From assembly GCA_030605305.1 (NCBI GenBank), contig JAUWIO010000049.1, positions 1-6,365 of the forward strand: a stretch of 6,365 nt of DNA. Reading direction: 5' to 3'. The translations under genes were made by a program, and so were the position numbers. This document shows positions 5,943-6,365 of this stretch, one piece after another. Within the stretch, counting starts at the first letter, position 1; each line of letters starts with the position of its first letter. The notes beneath the pieces were generated by a model, which worked only from the letters and a program-made list of their open reading frames with translations, did not search any database and was not told the origin of the DNA. This DNA comes from Actinomycetes bacterium (lineage in GTDB: Bacteria; Actinomycetota; Aquicultoria; CAJVYJ01; JAUVQD01).

Positions 5943-6365
5943 TAACTTATCTCCTCAAGCTTCTCGATGACTTCTTGAAGCAACCACTCCGGCGTGGACG
6001 CCCCCGCCGTGACCCCGACGATCTCGACTCCGACCGTCCACTCGGGCTCGAGCTCACGGACAGTCTCTATATGATATGTGACTGTACCAGTGTCGCGGCA
6101 TATCTGCGACAATCTCGAGGTATTAGCGCTGTTCTTGCCACCAACGACTATCATCATCTCCACTTCTTCGGCCAACTTCTTGGCCGACTCCTGGCGCCTG
6201 GTCGTTGCATTGCATATCGTGGTGAAGACTTTGATCTCCGCTGTCTTCGCTACGAGCGAGCCGACTATCTCGCGAAGGTTCTCGACGGACTGGGGCGTCT
6301 GAACGACCACTCCGATCCTGGCTCCCCTGATCCCGGCGGCCTCCTCGACGCTCTCCACCACCGTC
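5942..6365 (-). CDS. ispH: 4-hydroxy-3-methylbut-2-enyl diphosphate reductase, C-terminal part
   Basis: IspH is the last enzyme of the MEP pathway. It reduces HMBPP to IPP and DMAPP with a [4Fe-4S] cluster. Only the last roughly 140 residues are in the window; the frame is open to base 6365, so the true start lies outside. The fragment begins near the middle domain (VESVEEAAG) and holds TTICNATTRRQE, which carries the third cluster cysteine. It then has VVGGKNSANTSRL, matching the substrate-binding S-x-N region (225-227 in E. coli), and GVTAGASTPEWLL near the end, matching the S269 region. The stop overlaps the start of the DUF512 gene by 1 nt. The position matching the paired threonines (E. 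coli T167/T168) reads QTPQ instead of QTTQ (see findings). Being on the same strand and overlapping, it is the upstream visible member of the operon running to gpsA. Confidence 0.96.
   Translation of the reverse strand, partial: TVVESVEEAAGIRGARIGVVVQTPQSVENLREIVGSLVAKTAEIKVFTTICNATTRRQESAKKLAEEVEMMIVVGGKNSANTSRLSQICRDTGTVTYHIETVRELEPEWTVGVEIVGVTAGASTPEWLLQEVIEKLEEIS
5951..5956 (-). promoter_or_regulatory. Ribosome-binding site of the DUF512 gene inside the end of ispH
   Basis: Read on the minus strand this is GAGGAG, 8 nt before the ATG at 5942, within the last codons of ispH. It supports that start and efficient, coupled translation. Confidence 0.75.

Larger units (their letters stand above)
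1637..6365 (-). other. Operon ispH, DUF512, der, plsY, gpsA
   Basis: Five minus-strand genes follow each other with overlaps of 1, 8, 4 and 8 nt and no room for internal terminators or for promoters outside coding sequence. One polycistronic message with coupled translation is the simplest reading. The operon promoter lies beyond the right edge. It combines isoprenoid synthesis, ribosome assembly and the first two steps of phospholipid synthesis, all growth-related functions. Confidence 0.85.

Noticed and set aside
5373..5945. Long plus-strand open frame (190 aa) opposite the DUF512 gene
   Set aside because: It is fully antisense to a gene with clear domain conservation, has no recognisable motif, and is expected as a shadow in GC-rich coding DNA.

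Overview
The window is about 6.4 kb of gene-dense bacterial chromosome. Almost all of it is housekeeping sequence on the minus strand, at roughly 57-60% GC by eye. I see no mobile element, CRISPR array, tRNA, rRNA or phage gene. The run ispH, DUF512 radical SAM protein, der, plsY, gpsA, followed by a small SLSDxLN-type protein and a PgeF/YlmD homologue, fits a Gram-positive-lineage bacterium. A deep-branching Actinomycetota (Coriobacteriia or Aquicultoria type) or a high-GC Firmicute is most likely. This placement rests on gene order and sequence style, not on a search.

Right part (6365 down to 1637, minus strand): five genes are packed with no spacing. They are the C-terminal part of ispH (isoprenoid precursor synthesis), a PDZ plus radical SAM plus DUF512 protein of unknown function, der (double GTPase for 50S ribosome assembly), plsY (acyl-phosphate:glycerol-3-phosphate acyltransferase) and gpsA (NAD(P)-dependent glycerol-3-phosphate dehydrogenase). 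Every junction overlaps (1, 8, 4 and 8 nt), so this is almost certainly one translationally coupled operon. GpsA makes sn-glycerol-3-phosphate and PlsY acylates it, so the last two genes form the entry to phospholipid synthesis.

Middle (1193-1636): one plus-strand gene, a small FmdB-type zinc-ribbon protein, faces gpsA tail to tail across 11 nt with no visible intrinsic terminator. It diverges from the next minus-strand gene across a 142-nt intergenic region. That region holds a nested inverted repeat and the only places where promoters are expected in this window.

Left part (1192 down to 1, minus strand): a small 87-residue protein with a very strong ribosome-binding site, a pgeF homologue that follows it closely, and the first 55 codons of a third, unrecognised reading frame that runs off the window edge.

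The window contains no obvious new defence, mobile or biosynthetic system. The points most worth checking are the uncharacterised DUF512 protein inside an essential operon, the possible non-contiguous operon around the fmdB-type gene, the palindromic leader before the small protein, and unusual residues or missing motifs in IspH, PlsY and PgeF.
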